Assembly (NCBI GenBank): GCA_902773895.1
Contig: CACYGB010000014.1
Coordinates: 1-39,730, forward strand
Length of the DNA stretch: 39,730 nucleotides
From: an uncultured Eubacteriales bacterium
GTDB taxonomy: Bacteria > Bacillota > Clostridia > Christensenellales > Aristaeellaceae
Reading direction: 5' to 3'
Position 1 is the first letter of the stretch; each line of letters begins with the position of its first letter. Both the position numbers and the translations under genes were made by a program. Under the pieces are notes generated by a model, which was not told the origin of the DNA, searched no databases, and saw nothing but the letters and a program-made list of their open reading frames with translations. This document shows, one piece after another, positions 24,587 through 32,490 of this stretch.

Positions 24587-25140
24587 TCCGCATCGAACCG
24601 GGCAGAATCGAAACCGACTATCTGGTCATCCGCAAGGCGGTCCTGGACGACTGGCCCTCCATGTACGAAAACGTGTGGCGGCACGAGGAAACGGCCCGCT
24701 ACCTGTTCTGGCAGCCCACCGCCACCGCCCGGGAAGCGGAGGAGCGCATGAAGCGCACCCTCGTTTTCCAGCAGGAACACTCCTGGGCCTGGACGGTGTT
24801 TGACAAAGCCACCGGCGAAGCCATCGGCCACACCGGCATCGGCAGCACCGCCGAGGACGGCGTTTTTCAGGAGCAGGGCGTGGTGCTGGGCGTGAAATTC
24901 ACCGGCAAGGGGTACGGCCGGGAAATCGTGCAGGCGCTTCTGGAATACACATACCGGGTGCTGCACGGCCGTCGGTTCCTGTATTCCTGCCGGGTGGACA
25001 ACCTGCCCTCCAACAAGCTGGCCGCGGCCTGCGGCTTTTCGTGGCTGGAGCAAAAGGACGTGTTCTTTGAAAAGTACGGCCGCTCTTTCCCGGAAAACTT
25101 TTACGGCATCGACCTGCCGGCGCCCGGGATGCAGGCCTGA
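24583..25140 (+). CDS. GNAT-family N-acetyltransferase (RimJ/RimL-like)
   Basis: About 185 residues, acetyltransferase_3 type. It begins with the typical IETDYLVIRKAVLDDWP, has a GEAIGHTGIG beta strand, and the acetyl-CoA loop VLGVKFTGKGYGREIVQALLEY, followed by VDNLPSNKLAAACGF. It acetylates an amine on a small molecule or protein; the target is unknown. The start overlaps the CotH-like stop as ATGA, so it is translationally coupled. The much longer frame to 24412 is a shadow of the CotH gene. Confidence 0.88.
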   Translation: MIRIEPGRIETDYLVIRKAVLDDWPSMYENVWRHEETARYLFWQPTATAREAEERMKRTLVFQQEHSWAWTVFDKATGEAIGHTGIGSTAEDGVFQEQGVVLGVKFTGKGYGREIVQALLEYTYRVLHGRRFLYSCRVDNLPSNKLAAACGFSWLEQKDVFFEKYGRSFPENFYGIDLPAPGMQA

Positions 25141-25153
25141 CAGAAAAGCTGTT

Positions 25154-25197
25154 CGAAGGGAGGCGCTTCGTTAGGAAGCTGCCTCCCTTCGGCTTTT
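25154..25197 (+). terminator. Terminator after the GNAT gene
   Basis: CGAAGGGAGGC (25154-25164) pairs exactly with GCCTCCCTTCG (25181-25191), followed by GCTTTT. It ends the unit that starts at 22327. Confidence 0.8.
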
Positions 25198-25257
25198 GCA
25201 ATCAGCCCGGAGGGTACAATTGCCGGATTCTTTTCGCCCGCAAAAGCCCAAAACTCT

Positions 25258-25268
25258 TACTGACAGTA
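25258..25268. promoter_or_regulatory. Palindrome upstream of the XRE regulator, possible operator
   Basis: TACTGACAGTA is a perfect odd palindrome, extended to CTC...GAG with one bulged base. It lies about 35 bases upstream of the -35 box of the XRE gene. No other feature explains the remainder of the 25198-25302 gap. It may be an autoregulatory site; this is inference. Confidence 0.35.
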
Positions 25269-25302
25269 GAGAAAATAAAATCCAAATGATAGGACCGGTC
25301 TG

Positions 25303-25331
25303 TTCACTTTTCCTCTCTCCTGCAGTATAAT
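25303..25331 (+). promoter_or_regulatory. Promoter of the XRE regulator/ABC exporter operon
   Basis: TTCACT (25303-25308), a 17-base spacer and a perfect TATAAT (25326-25331), 24 bases before the start codon. Confidence 0.65.
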
Positions 25332-25355
25332 CAGAAACACGAAGGAGGCGGACGC

Positions 25356-26438
25356 ATGAAGACGATGCTGGCGGAAAACATCCGCGCCTTCCGCAAGGAC
25401 CGGTCGCTGACCCAGGAGCAGCTTTCCGAAGCGCTGGGGGTAACGGCAGGCGCGGTCTATAAGTGGGAGGCAAAGCTGTCGGTTCCGGAGCTGGAGATGA
25501 TCATCCAGATGGCGGATTTTTTCGATACCTCCGTGGACGTGCTGCTGGGCTATGAAGTAAAGGATAACCGCCTGGAAGCGACGGTGAAGCGTTTGCAGGA
25601 ATACCGCCGCCGCAAGGACTGGGACGGGCTTGCTGCGGCGGAAAAGGCGCTCAGGAAGTATCCCCACTCCTTCCGGATCGTCAACGAGAGCGCAGTGCTG
25701 TACAGCACGTTTGGTTATGACAGCGGGGACAAGGTTCTGTCTCAACGCGCGCTGGAGCTTCTGGAGCGGTCCCGTCTGCTGCTGCCGCAAAATGAAGATC
25801 CGCAGATCAGCGAGCAGACGATCTATGGGCGGATCGCGGAAACCTATCTTGGACTGGATGAAACGGACAAAGCCGTTGAACTCTGGAAAGCCCATAATGC
25901 CGGCGGGCAGTTCAGCCACGAGATCGGGAATACGCTGGCTCAGACCGGGCATGCGGAAGAGGCGCAGCGGTTTTTATCGGAATCCCTTTTGAAGCACATC
26001 TCCGATCTTTGCACAACGATCAACGGCTATGTGAACGTATACTACCGCCGTGGTGATCTTGCTTCCCTGCAGGCGATCCTGCGCTGGGGGACTCAGCTTC
26101 TTTCCGGGCTGCGGGAAGCAGATAAGCCGAACTACCTTGACAGAATCTGCGCCGCGCTGCTCGCTGCCCTTGCCGGGTCGCAGTTCCTGTCAGGGCAGCA
26201 AGGCGAGGCGCGCGGCACCCTGATCAGGGCCAAAGAACTTGCCGCGTTCTTTGACGCTTCTCCCAGCTATGACGAAAGCGACATCCGCTTTGTCACCCGC
26301 ATTGAAGGCGCCAGCGTCCATGATGACCTGGGGACAACGGCCATGGACGGTGTCTGCAAAGCCATCAGCCAATTTGAAAACGAAGAGCTGACCGCTCTTT
26401 TGAAATCCCTCGTTGAACAGGAGGATCGTCATGAATAA
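25356..26438 (+). CDS. XRE-family regulator with helical-repeat sensor domain
   Basis: 360 residues. Residues about 5-62 are an XRE helix-turn-helix (LAENIRAFRKDRSLTQEQLSE, then GAVYKWEAKLSVPELEMI and FFDTSVDVLLGY). The remaining 300 residues are all-helical with TPR-like pairs (ETYLGLDETDKAVELWKAHN, TLAQTGHAEEAQRFLSESL). This layout recalls RRNPP-type peptide-sensing regulators, but simple XRE-TPR repressors next to ABC transporters are common in clostridia, so peptide sensing is only a possibility. AAGGAGG lies eight bases before the ATG. Its end overlaps the exporter gene by 8 bases, so it probably controls that gene. Confidence 0.88.
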   Translation: MKTMLAENIRAFRKDRSLTQEQLSEALGVTAGAVYKWEAKLSVPELEMIIQMADFFDTSVDVLLGYEVKDNRLEATVKRLQEYRRRKDWDGLAAAEKALRKYPHSFRIVNESAVLYSTFGYDSGDKVLSQRALELLERSRLLLPQNEDPQISEQTIYGRIAETYLGLDETDKAVELWKAHNAGGQFSHEIGNTLAQTGHAEEAQRFLSESLLKHISDLCTTINGYVNVYYRRGDLASLQAILRWGTQLLSGLREADKPNYLDRICAALLAALAGSQFLSGQQGEARGTLIRAKELAAFFDASPSYDESDIRFVTRIEGASVHDDLGTTAMDGVCKAISQFENEELTALLKSLVEQEDRHE

Positions 26439-28158
26439 GAAGGAAATCCAGGCGCTGCGCCGCCCGTTCCTCAAAGAATTTTTCCGGGAAAACAAATTCA
26501 ATTTGGCGATGACCGTGCTCGCGGCCCTGCTCGGCGCCGCAGGGGCGCTGGTGATCTCGTGGCTGCTGAAGGAGGTCTCCGATCTGATCTCCGGAGTCTG
26601 TCCGTACAGGATGGGAACGCTTCTGCTCATTGCGGGAGGCGGGATCGCGCTGTATGTCATCGCATGGATTCTCGATTGCGCCTTTCTCACCGAGTTCCGC
26701 ACAAAGGCTGTGAAGCAGTACAGGGAATACGTCTTCAGCCGGCTGATGGAAAAAGGAATCCTGGCCTTCTCGGGAGAGAACAGCTCGCTCTATATTTCAG
26801 CCCTCTCCAACGATGTCAATACCATCGAAAAGGATTTCATCGGCCAGCTGCAGGGCGTAATCCAGGTCGGCCTCACCTTCATCGGTGCGCTGGGCCTGAT
26901 GCTGTGGTACAGCCCGCTGCTGACGCTGGTCGCATTCGGCTTTTCTCTGCTGCCGATCCTTGTCTCCGTCGTCCTTGGAGACAGAGCGGCAAAAGCGGAA
27001 AAAGCGGTCTCGGATAAAAAGGAAGCCTACACCGGGATGCTGAAGGATGCGCTGACAGGCTTTTCCGTGATCAAGAGCTTTAAAGCAGAGAAGAACATTG
27101 CCCGCCTGCATGAGGACAGCAACCTGGCCGCTGCCGGCGCATCCAAAAAACGCGAAAAAGTGAATGTCCACGTCGGTTACGCTTCCGGCATCGCGGGAGG
27201 GGTCCTGCAGTTCGGCGTGTTCTTCGTGGCCGCCGCGCTGGCCCTCTCCGGCAGGGGTGGCATCACCGCCGGCACCGCCATCGTATTCGTACAGCTGCTG
27301 AACTACGTGCTGGGGCCCATCCAGGCGTTTCCGACGTTTTTCGCCGGCATGAAGTCCGCCTATGGCCTGATCGACAAGCTGGCGCAGGCGCTGAACAAAA
27401 ATGTTTCCGACGAGGGCGAACAGATCCCGCCGAATCTCACCGAGGAAATCTCGGTCAGGGATCTTGCCTTTGCCTACGAAGAAGGAAAGCCCGTGCTGTG
27501 CGGCGTGGACATGAAACTGCGTTCCGGCGGCTGCTACGCGCTGGTAGGCGGCTCCGGCAGCGGAAAGTCGACGATCCTGAACCTCTTGATGGCCTCCTCG
27601 AAAAACTATCAGGGCGAAATCCTCTATGACGGGAAGGAACTCAAAACCATTTCCGCCGGCTCCCTCTATGATTTGGTATCCATCATTCAGCAGAATGTGT
27701 TTGTATTCAACAGCACCATTCGCGACAACATTACCATGTTCTCCGAATTCCCGGAGGAGGAGATCGACCGCGCCGTGCGGCTGTCTGGGCTGAAAAAGCT
27801 CATGGACGAAAAAGGCGCGGACTATCTGTGCGGCGAAAACGGCTCCGGCCTCTCCGGTGGCGAACGGCAGCGGATTTCCATTGCCCGGGCGCTGCTGCGC
27901 AAGACGCCTGTCCTCCTCGTAGATGAAGCCACGGCCTCCCTGGACGCCGAAACCTCCTTTGAGGTGCTGGACGCGATCCTGAAGCTGGACGGCTATACCC
28001 GCGTCATCGTCACCCACGACCTGGACGAAAATATCCTTCGCCGCTGCACCGGCCTGTTCGCGCTGAAAAACGGCGCGGTTACGGAACAGGGGACCTTTGA
28101 CGAACTGATGGCGCAGAAGGGTTACTTCTATTCGCTGTTCACCGTTTCTCAAGGTTAA
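26431..28158 (+). CDS. Half-size ABC exporter (transmembrane and ATPase domains fused)
   Basis: 575 residues. An N-terminal six-helix exporter domain (about 20-315) is followed by an ATPase domain with Walker A GGSGSGKST (373-381), signature LSGGE (474-478), Walker B VLLVDEA with D498-E499 and the switch histidine H529. It must dimerise, either with itself or with a partner not seen here. Cargo could be a drug, lipid or peptide; no peptidase C39 domain is present. ATG 26431 has GGAGG upstream. Its overlap with the XRE gene suggests dose-linked or self-regulated export. Codon use looks slightly more relaxed than neighbours, hinting at acquisition as a pair; this is a visual impression only. 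Confidence 0.9.
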   Translation: MNKKEIQALRRPFLKEFFRENKFNLAMTVLAALLGAAGALVISWLLKEVSDLISGVCPYRMGTLLLIAGGGIALYVIAWILDCAFLTEFRTKAVKQYREYVFSRLMEKGILAFSGENSSLYISALSNDVNTIEKDFIGQLQGVIQVGLTFIGALGLMLWYSPLLTLVAFGFSLLPILVSVVLGDRAAKAEKAVSDKKEAYTGMLKDALTGFSVIKSFKAEKNIARLHEDSNLAAAGASKKREKVNVHVGYASGIAGGVLQFGVFFVAAALALSGRGGITAGTAIVFVQLLNYVLGPIQAFPTFFAGMKSAYGLIDKLAQALNKNVSDEGEQIPPNLTEEISVRDLAFAYEEGKPVLCGVDMKLRSGGCYALVGGSGSGKSTILNLLMASSKNYQGEILYDGKELKTISAGSLYDLVSIIQQNVFVFNSTIRDNITMFSEFPEEEIDRAVRLSGLKKLMDEKGADYLCGENGSGLSGGERQRISIARALLRKTPVLLVDEATASLDAETSFEVLDAILKLDGYTRVIVTHDLDENILRRCTGLFALKNGAVTEQGTFDELMAQKGYFYSLFTVSQG

Positions 28159-28212
28159 AAGCTGAAACGCCGGCGCATCCATCGTGAGATCGGATTCTGC
28201 CCTGCAAAATCC

Positions 28213-28260
28213 AAAAAACAAAACCGGCGTGCCCGTCATGGCCGCGCCGGTTTTCTGTTC
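28213..28260. terminator. Bidirectional terminator between exporter and trkH
   Basis: AAAACCGGCG (28220-28229) pairs with CGCCGGTTTT (28245-28254). A-rich sequence precedes it and TCTGTTCTTT follows, so it can stop both strands. Confidence 0.75.
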
Positions 28261-28285
28261 TTTGGAGGCGGTCCCCGCCGCCTCA

Positions 28286-28328
28286 AAGCAGCTTCCTTTC
28301 GGAGGATACGCCAAAGGGCCGCTTTTTT
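28286..28328 (+). terminator. Second plus-strand terminator before trkH
   Basis: The left arm AAGCAGCTTCCTTT (28286-28299) pairs with AAAGGGCCGCTT (28313-28324) with a TT bulge and one mismatch, followed by six T. A separate GAGGCGG/CCGCCTC hairpin lies at 28265-28284. Together with 28213-28260 they fill the 183-base gap between the convergent genes. Confidence 0.55.
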
Positions 28329-28341
28329 GTTTATTTCCGCG

Positions 28342-29787
28342 TCAGTTCTTTTTCCACACGTTGGGAGAAAACAGCAGCAGGATCGGATAGATTTCCAGGC
28401 GGCCTGCCAGCATCAGGAAGGACAGCAGCAGCTTGGCCGGCGCGGAAAAGAAGCTGAAGTTTTCCGCGGGGCCCACGCCGTTCAGGCCGGGGCCCACGTT
28501 GGACAGGCACGTCAGCGCCGCGGTTCCCGCCGTCACCAGGTCATCCGTTTCAAAGGACAGCAGGATGGTGCCGGCCACTGCCAGCACCAGCCACAGGAAC
28601 AGATACACGCCCACCTGGCTCAGGGTGGATTCGTTCACCGGCTTGCCTTCCATGCGCACCACGGCCACCTTCCGGGGCTGCAGGGTGTGGCGCAGATCCC
28701 GGAAAGAGGATTTGACCAGCAGGATCACCCGGCTCAGCTTGAAGCCGCCGGCGGTGGAGCCGGCGCAGGCGCCCAGGCACAAAAGGATCATCAGGATCGA
28801 CTTGGCAAACAGCGGCCACACGTTGAAATCCGCCGTGGAAAAACCGGTGGTGGAGGTGATGGCGTTCACCTGGAAGAACGCCGCCCGCAGCGCCGGGAAA
28901 AAGCCGCCGGCCTGGGGCAGGATGGACACCGTGATCAGCAGCGTGGCCCCCGCCACAATGGCCAGGTACACCCACAGCTCCTCATTGTGCAGAATGGAAT
29001 CCTTGTCCTTGTGCAGCAGGTGATGGTACATGGCGAAGTTCACGCCGAACAGCATCATAAACACCGCGATGATCCACTCGATCAGCGGGCTGTGGAAAGC
29101 GGCGATGCTGGTATTGTAGTTGGAAAAGCCGCCGGTGCCCGCAGTGCCGAAGGCGTGGATCAGCGCGTCGTACAGGTTCATGCCGGCCAGCAGCAGGCAC
29201 AGCGCCTCAATGGCCGTCAGGGCAATGTACAGGGCGTAAAGCACCTTGGCAGTGTCGCCCATCTTGGGCATCAGCTTGGTAAAGGTCGGCCCGGGGCTTT
29301 CCGCGCGGGCCAGGTGGGACGTGCGGCCCGACAGCCGGGGCAGCACCGCCAGCGTGAAAATCAGCACGCCCATGCCGCCGATCCAGTGGGTGAAGGAGCG
29401 CCAGAACAGCACGCCCCTGGGCAGCGATTCGATTTCCGGCAGGATGGTGGAGCCGGTGGTGGAAAAACCGCTGCCCGCCTCGAAATACGCGTCCGCCATA
29501 TGCGGGATGGCCCCGGAAAACACGAAAGGCAGCGCCCCGAAAAAGGACAGGATCACCCAGCTCAGCCCCGCCACCGCCATGCCGTCCTTGGCCGTCAGGT
29601 CCTCCCGGTCCGGATGGAGCAGGAGGCTGGGCGCCGCGCCGCAGGCGGCCGTCAGCAAAATGGTGTACACGAAGGCCATCACGTCGCCTTCGCGGAAAAT
29701 CAGCGCCACCGCCAGGGAGGGCACCATCAGCGCCGCTTCCATCAGCAGCAGCCGGCCCAGCAGGCGGAAAACCAGTTTATAATTCAA
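28342..29787 (-). CDS. trkH: Potassium uptake protein TrkH
   Basis: 481 residues, membrane pore subunit of the Trk/Ktr K+ uptake system. The four P-loop filter segments are visible: GSGFSTTGST, GTAGTGGFSN, TSTTGFSTAD and LSNVGPG. Its length and the opening NYKLVFRLLGRLLLMEAAL match TrkH rather than the shorter KtrB. The start is TTG at 29787, seven to eight bases after AAGGGGA; there is no ATG close by before residue 16. It follows trkA after 36 bases, and the two form one system. Confidence 0.93.
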   Translation of the reverse strand: MNYKLVFRLLGRLLLMEAALMVPSLAVALIFREGDVMAFVYTILLTAACGAAPSLLLHPDREDLTAKDGMAVAGLSWVILSFFGALPFVFSGAIPHMADAYFEAGSGFSTTGSTILPEIESLPRGVLFWRSFTHWIGGMGVLIFTLAVLPRLSGRTSHLARAESPGPTFTKLMPKMGDTAKVLYALYIALTAIEALCLLLAGMNLYDALIHAFGTAGTGGFSNYNTSIAAFHSPLIEWIIAVFMMLFGVNFAMYHHLLHKDKDSILHNEELWVYLAIVAGATLLITVSILPQAGGFFPALRAAFFQVNAITSTTGFSTADFNVWPLFAKSILMILLCLGACAGSTAGGFKLSRVILLVKSSFRDLRHTLQPRKVAVVRMEGKPVNESTLSQVGVYLFLWLVLAVAGTILLSFETDDLVTAGTAALTCLSNVGPGLNGVGPAENFSFFSAPAKLLLSFLMLAGRLEIYPILLLFSPNVWKKN

Positions 29788-29823
29788 TGTGCTATCCCCT
29801 TTTGCTTGATCCGACGGCGCGCG

Positions 29824-31185
29824 TCAGCGGAAAACTTCCCGCAGGTTGCTCAGCCCGGCGCGGCGGCTGATGACCACCACGTAGTCCCCCGCCTCGATGG
29901 TATCGTTGCCAAACGGCACCATCACCTGGCCGTCCCGCACGATGACCGCGATCAGGGCGTCCCGGATCACCTGCAGATCCCGCAGCGGCACGTGGATATA
30001 ATCGTCGCCCACCTGGGCGATAAATTCCAGCGCCTCCGCCTGGCCGTTCATAAGCCGGTACATCCTCTCCACCGCGGCGAAGGAGCGGCTGGCGCGGGAA
30101 CGCACCGTGCGCAGGATGGTATTGCACGCCACCACCCGGGTGGAAATGATGCTGTCCAGCCCCATCTGATGCATGATGGCGGAGTAATTATCCCGGCTGG
30201 ATTTGACGATCACCTTTTTCACGCCCCGCTGAACGGCGTAGAAGCCGCTCATCAGGTTTTCCTCGTCCCGGTCGGACAGGGGAATGAAGGCGTGGGCGTC
30301 CGCCAGGCCCTCTGATTCCAGCAGGTCCTGGTCGGTGCCGTCGCCTTCGATAATATCTGCCCCCGGCAGCATTTCCGACAGCCTGCGGGCTTTTTCCGGG
30401 TTGATTTCAATGATGGAAACCTTCACCTTCATGCTCAGCAGCATGGAGGCCAGGTAATAGGCGATACGGCTGCCGCCCATGATGATGACGGAACGGATGG
30501 TGGCCATGCCCTTGCCCAGCGCCTCAAAGAAGCGGGTGATGGTAGCCACGTCGGACACCACGTGCACCCGGTCACCGGGCTGGATCACGAAATCGCCCTT
30601 GGGGATGATGATTTCCCCGGCGCGCTCCACGGCGCAGAACAGCACCTGGGGCAGCTGCCGGTTCTTTTTGTACATTTCCTTCAGCGGAACGCCCACCACC
30701 GGGTCGCCCTCCGCCGCGCGGAAATCCACCATTTCCACCCGGCCCCGGGCAAAGGTTTCAATGCTGCCCGCGAAGGGGAAGCGCAGCATCCGGCTGATTT
30801 CCCGGGCCGTGGCCCGCTCCGGATTCACCACGTAATCAATGGCCAGCTCCTTTTGCAGGAACGGCAGGCTGCTCAGGTATTCCGGGTCGCGGATGCGGGC
30901 GATGGTGTACTGGGCGCCCAGCCGCTTGGCGGTCAGGCAGGCCAGCATATTGATTTCGTCGCCCGCGGTGGCGGCAATCAGCACGTCGGCCTGCTGCACG
31001 CCGGCCTCGGTCAGCGTTTCGGTGCTGACGCCGCTGCCTTTGATGAACATGGCGTCAATGGAATCCATGCTTTTTTGCAGCACCGCTTCGCTGCGGTCAA
31101 TGATGGTCACGTCGTGCCCTTCGTCCACCAGGCTCTGGGCCAGAGAGGTGCCCATTTTCCCGCCGCCGATGATCATAATACGCAT
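29824..31185 (-). CDS. trkA: Trk potassium uptake regulator TrkA
   Basis: About 453 residues with the full two-unit layout, RCK-N plus TrkA-C twice. The first dinucleotide site is IIGGGKMGTSLAQSL; the second (IMGGSRIAYYLASML) has lost the classic glycine pattern but keeps the acidic end EINPEKAR. TrkA binds NAD(H) or ATP on the inner face of TrkH and gates it. ATG 31185 has GGAGGG eight bases upstream; the frame continues to 31293 without support. Confidence 0.93.
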   Translation of the reverse strand: MRIMIIGGGKMGTSLAQSLVDEGHDVTIIDRSEAVLQKSMDSIDAMFIKGSGVSTETLTEAGVQQADVLIAATAGDEINMLACLTAKRLGAQYTIARIRDPEYLSSLPFLQKELAIDYVVNPERATAREISRMLRFPFAGSIETFARGRVEMVDFRAAEGDPVVGVPLKEMYKKNRQLPQVLFCAVERAGEIIIPKGDFVIQPGDRVHVVSDVATITRFFEALGKGMATIRSVIIMGGSRIAYYLASMLLSMKVKVSIIEINPEKARRLSEMLPGADIIEGDGTDQDLLESEGLADAHAFIPLSDRDEENLMSGFYAVQRGVKKVIVKSSRDNYSAIMHQMGLDSIISTRVVACNTILRTVRSRASRSFAAVERMYRLMNGQAEALEFIAQVGDDYIHVPLRDLQVIRDALIAVIVRDGQVMVPFGNDTIEAGDYVVVISRRAGLSNLREVFR

Positions 31186-31215
31186 GCAAAAATCCCTCCA
31201 AACAAATACCCATTC

Positions 31216-31244
31216 ATTATACCAGCATCGGGTCTGTTTGAAAA
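31216..31244 (-). promoter_or_regulatory. Promoter of trkA-trkH
   Basis: On the minus strand a perfect TATAAT (31216-31221) preceded by TGG, i.e. an extended -10. The -35 position reads TTTTCA (31239-31244), which is weak. Confidence 0.6.
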
Positions 31245-31291
31245 GGGGCCAATCCGGGAAAATCCAAGCCAGAAAAGGCTTTTGCTGAAAC

Positions 31292-31314
31292 AAAAAAGGA
31301 GCGGAGCGCTCCTT
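31292..31314 (-). terminator. asnA terminator
   Basis: AAGGAGCG and CGCTCCTT form an 8-base stem with a three-base loop; on the minus strand a run of T follows (31297-31292). It lies just past the asnA stop. Confidence 0.75.
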
Positions 31315-31329
31315 ATTGAACCAAATTAA

Positions 31330-32337
31330 TCACAGCAGCGTGATCCCCGCCTGCTCGCAGACGGCGCGGGTCTGGGGATCCCAGTAGGAGGACTGCACTT
31401 CGCCGATATGGGCCTTGCCCAGCAGCAGCATGCTCATGCGGCTTTGCCCGATGCCGCCGCCGATGGTGTAGGGCAGATCGCCGTGCAGCAGGGCCTGGTG
31501 GAAGGGCCGCTGGCGGCGTTCCTCCTTGCCGGCCAGCTTCAATTGCTTTTCCAGGGACTCCGGCGACACGCGGATGCCCATGGAGGAAATTTCAAAAGCG
31601 CAGCCCAGCAAATCATTCCAGAACATAATATCGCCGTTCAGATCCCAATCGTCATAGTCCGGGGCCCGGCCGTCGTGGGGCGCGCCGGATTTCAGCCTGC
31701 CGCCGATCTGCAAAATGCCGGCGGTGCGGTGCTCCTTCAAAAACAGGTTTTCCCGTTCCTTGGGCGTTTTATCGGGGTACAGATCCTCCAGCTCCTGGGT
31801 AGTGACAAAAACCACGTCCCGCCGCAGGGTGGTTTTCACCTGCGGATATTCCCACTTGAGCCTTTCCAGCGTCACGCAGATGGCGGTAACGATGCGCTGC
31901 ATGGTTTCCTTCAGCGTATCCAGGGTGCGGTCTTCCTCCCGGATCACCTTTTCCCAGTCCCACTGATCCACATAAACGGAATGCAGGTTGTCCAGTTCTT
32001 CATCCCGGCGGATGGCGTTCATGTCGGTGTACAGCCCTTCGCCCACGGGAAAATGGTACCGGGCCAGGGCGTAGCGCTTCCATTTGGCCAGGGAATGCAC
32101 CACCTGGGCCTCCTCCCCCGTTTCCAGCATGTCAAAGGAAACGGGGCGCTCGAACCCGTTCAGGTCGTCGTTCAGGCCGCTGGAGCCGTCCACAAACAGC
32201 GGCGCGGACACGCGCTTGAGGTTCAGCGCGTGGGACAGATCGTTTTGAAACGTTTGCTTGATCAGGTCAATCGCCGCCTGGGTTTCATACAGCGACAGCG
32301 CGGAACGGTAGCCTTCGGGAACGATCACATGGCTCAT
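31330..32337 (-). CDS. asnA: Aspartate-ammonia ligase (asparagine synthetase A)
   Basis: 335 residues, full length AsnA, making asparagine from aspartate, ammonia and ATP in the cytoplasm. It has the class-II tRNA-synthetase-like fold. Recognisable stretches are VSAPLFVDGSSGLNDDLNG, ERPVSFD, AKWKRYAL, YTDMNAIRRDEELDNLHSVY and YTIGGGIGQSRMSMLLL near the end. AAGGAGG precedes the ATG. It has its own promoter about 40 bases upstream; the short leader leaves no room for a T-box riboswitch. Confidence 0.96.
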   Translation of the reverse strand: MSHVIVPEGYRSALSLYETQAAIDLIKQTFQNDLSHALNLKRVSAPLFVDGSSGLNDDLNGFERPVSFDMLETGEEAQVVHSLAKWKRYALARYHFPVGEGLYTDMNAIRRDEELDNLHSVYVDQWDWEKVIREEDRTLDTLKETMQRIVTAICVTLERLKWEYPQVKTTLRRDVVFVTTQELEDLYPDKTPKERENLFLKEHRTAGILQIGGRLKSGAPHDGRAPDYDDWDLNGDIMFWNDLLGCAFEISSMGIRVSPESLEKQLKLAGKEERRQRPFHQALLHGDLPYTIGGGIGQSRMSMLLLGKAHIGEVQSSYWDPQTRAVCEQAGITLL

Positions 32338-32372
32338 AAAACGGCCTCCTTTTCCCTTGCATCATGTCCTAA

Positions 32373-32401
32373 AGCATAGCAAGGCAGGGCAAAAATGTCA
32401 A
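32373..32401 (-). promoter_or_regulatory. asnA promoter
   Basis: TTGACA (32396-32401), a 17-base spacer and TATGCT (32373-32378) with a TGC extension. Confidence 0.75.
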
Positions 32402-32427
32402 TCGGTTTTCTGTTCTTTTGCTGCTCC

Positions 32428-32458
32428 AAAAAACGCCCCTCTTAGAAGAAGGACGTTT
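32428..32458 (-). terminator. Terminator of the O-acyltransferase/MurNAc operon
   Basis: On the minus strand AAACGTCC pairs with GGGCGTTT (one G-U pair) around a 12-base loop, followed by TTTTTT. It lies about 30 bases after the kinase stop and ends the six-gene operon. Confidence 0.7.
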
Positions 32459-32490
32459 CATTCCATGGATCATGCTGTGCCTTGCGGGCT

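Noticed and set aside
32338-32490. T-box riboswitch upstream of asnA
   Set aside because: The promoter lies only about 40 bases before the start, so the leader is too short. The hairpin in this gap belongs to the operon upstream.
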